From assembly GCA_007127495.1 (NCBI GenBank), contig SKZG01000499.1:1-7005 (forward strand): DNA of 7,005 nt, given 5' to 3'. Position numbers and translations under genes: made by a program. How positions within the stretch are numbered: the stretch's first letter is position 1; each line of letters opens with the position of its first letter. Under the pieces are notes generated by a model. That model saw nothing but the letters and a program-made list of their open reading frames with translations. It was not told the DNA's origin and searched no databases. This stretch comes from Planctomycetales bacterium (GTDB lineage Bacteria > Planctomycetota > Planctomycetia > Pirellulales > Thermoguttaceae). Shown one piece after another: positions 6,341 through 7,005 of the stretch.

Positions 6341-6369
6341 TTGACCCTGCGGCCACTCCCAACTACAAT
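6341..6369 (+). promoter_or_regulatory. Strong sigma70-like promoter for the efflux adaptor gene
   Basis: TTGACC (6341-6346), a 17-base spacer, TACAAT (6364-6369). Each hexamer matches consensus at five of six positions and the spacing is optimal. Transcription would start near 6376, giving a leader of about 40 nt before the ATG at 6418. It makes the adaptor gene independent of the TolC-like gene upstream. Confidence 0.6.
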
Positions 6370-6407
6370 TATTGCATAGCTGGGCTGGTAAAAATAAACG
6401 GCATCGC

Positions 6408-6412
6408 GGAGG
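6408..6412 (+). promoter_or_regulatory. Shine-Dalgarno site (GGAGG) deciding the adaptor start
   Basis: GGAGG lies five bases before the ATG at 6418 and selects the start that yields an intact N-terminal membrane or signal segment. Confidence 0.6.
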
Positions 6413-6417
6413 TCGGT

Positions 6418-7005
6418 ATGGCCGCGTCGAAGTGGGCGAAGCGGGGAGGAGTGGTTCTGGCGGTCGCCGTGCTGGCGGCCGGACTGGCCGGCGGGGTTTA
6501 CTTTCTCGGCGGGGAGCGGCAGGCAACGCCTTCCGCGGCGGGGGGTTCCGACAGTCCCCTGCGTCGGGTCGAGGTGGCCCTCGTGGAGCAACGGCCGATC
6601 GAGCGGGTGGTCGGGGCGGTGGGCGGATTGCACGCGCTGGAGGAGGCTACGCTACGCGTCAAAGTGGCCGGGCGGCTGGGCGAGGTCCGAATCGACTTGG
6701 GCGACCGGATCAGCCGCGGCGAAGTGGTGGCGCGCATCGAGCCCGACGATTACCAACTCCAGGTCCGGCGAGCCGCCGCGCAGTTGGCCCAGGCGGTCGC
6801 CCGGCTTGGAATGGAAGACCACGAGGCACCGCCGCCCGACCTCGACCACGTTAGCGTCGTGCGTCAAGCGCGCGCCACGCTGCACGAGGCGCAGCGGCGG
6901 TTGGGGCGGTTCAATCGGCTTACCGAGCCGGGCATCGTTTCCGACGCCGACCTCGACGCGGCCGAAGTGGCCGTCGAAATTGCCGAAGGGAAGCTCGAGG
7001 ACGCC
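6418..7005 (+). CDS. Efflux periplasmic adaptor subunit (AcrA/HlyD, membrane-fusion family), 3' end cut by window edge
   Basis: Adaptor that links an inner-membrane RND or ABC pump to an outer-membrane TolC-type channel. 196 codons are visible and open to the window edge; complete members are usually about 350-450 aa. Residues 1-10 are basic (MAASKWAKRG). Residues 11-31 form a hydrophobic anchor or signal (VVLAVAVLAAGLAGGVYFLG). VEVALVEQRPIERVVGAVGG (51-70) is the first beta strand region. LRVKVAGRLGEVRIDLGDR (79-97), followed by GEVVARIEPDDY (101-112), is the characteristic lipoyl-like half-motif. From about 113 a helical hairpin begins (LQVRRAAAQLAQAVARL), with NRLTEPGIVSDADLDAA (166-182) on the returning helix, as in AcrA-type proteins. 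The plus-strand TolC-like gene upstream is its probable partner. A pump gene would be expected to the right. It has its own promoter. Which pump class it serves cannot be told from this fragment. Confidence 0.9.
   Translation, partial: MAASKWAKRGGVVLAVAVLAAGLAGGVYFLGGERQATPSAAGGSDSPLRRVEVALVEQRPIERVVGAVGGLHALEEATLRVKVAGRLGEVRIDLGDRISRGEVVARIEPDDYQLQVRRAAAQLAQAVARLGMEDHEAPPPDLDHVSVVRQARATLHEAQRRLGRFNRLTEPGIVSDADLDAAEVAVEIAEGKLEDA

Larger units (their letters stand above)
5927..6417. other. Divergent spacer between the methyltransferase and the efflux adaptor
   Basis: 491 bases without a convincing gene. The left part holds the leader and promoter of the restriction-modification operon and the right part the promoter and ribosome-binding site of the adaptor. 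Between them, about 6060-6340, are two possible stem-loops: ACCGGCC-N12-GGCCGGT at 6226-6251, and CGCCCA-CGGC-TGGGCG at 6274-6289. Short frames are open on both strands here but show no recognisable domain or good start. They could be chance in GC-rich DNA, a decayed gene, or a structured or repeated intergenic sequence. Confidence 0.45.

Noticed and set aside
6122..6408. 10-bp direct repeat CGGCATCGCG at 6122-6131 and 6399-6408
   Set aside because: No inverted termini lie inside the repeats, and a 10-bp match in about 500 bp of GC-rich sequence is not improbable.
6055..6633. 192-aa minus-strand open frame covering the spacer and the start of the adaptor gene
   Set aside because: No domain or ribosome-binding site that I recognise. 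It overlaps a well-supported adaptor start and its promoter on the other strand.

Overview
This is a GC-rich window of probable Planctomycetes origin. That placement is an inference from composition, from the long Ala/Pro/Glu-rich leader on an outer-membrane efflux protein, and from a repeat unit of a kind I associate from memory with Pirellulales genomes; there is no rRNA or other marker to confirm it. It carries two outer-membrane efflux genes transcribed away from each other, a two-gene restriction-modification cassette, and the start of a periplasmic efflux adaptor gene. Five protein genes can be supported. Two of them run off the window edges.

Layout, left to right. (1) 1-1294, minus strand: a CzcC/CusC-like outer-membrane factor, entering at its signal peptide and running off the left edge close to its expected C-terminus. 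(2) 1295-1939: a long divergent intergenic region. It contains a 100-bp non-coding element (1397-1496) with perfect 23-bp terminal inverted repeats and an 8-bp flanking direct repeat, which is a textbook MITE outline, plus a second inverted repeat at 1536-1561. (3) 1940-3595, plus strand: a second, distinct TolC-family protein, probably a lipoprotein. (4) 3596-3785: a short convergent spacer with GC-rich palindromes. (5) 3786-5926, minus strand: a type II restriction-modification operon. A beta-class DNA methyltransferase comes first and a putative PD-(D/E)XK endonuclease second, joined by a one-base TAATG stop/start overlap. (6) 5927-6417: a divergent spacer with a sigma70-like promoter on each strand. 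(7) 6418-7005, plus strand: the N-terminal 196 residues of an AcrA/HlyD-type periplasmic adaptor.

How the genes fit together. The plus-strand TolC-like gene and the plus-strand adaptor look like two parts of one tripartite efflux system, whose inner-membrane pump would lie beyond the right edge. The restriction-modification pair sits between them on the opposite strand and is visibly less GC-rich, especially the endonuclease. The simplest reading is that a horizontally acquired cassette landed inside an efflux locus. The adaptor gene has its own promoter 49 bp upstream of its start codon, which would let it be expressed despite the interruption. The left-hand CzcC-like gene probably leads a separate metal-efflux operon to the left.

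The most noteworthy items are the intact MITE-like element in the divergent promoter region, the restriction-modification cassette inside the efflux locus, and an endonuclease I cannot place in a named family but which shows a D-x12-D-V-K active-site candidate. I saw no tRNA, rRNA, CRISPR array or transposase gene.
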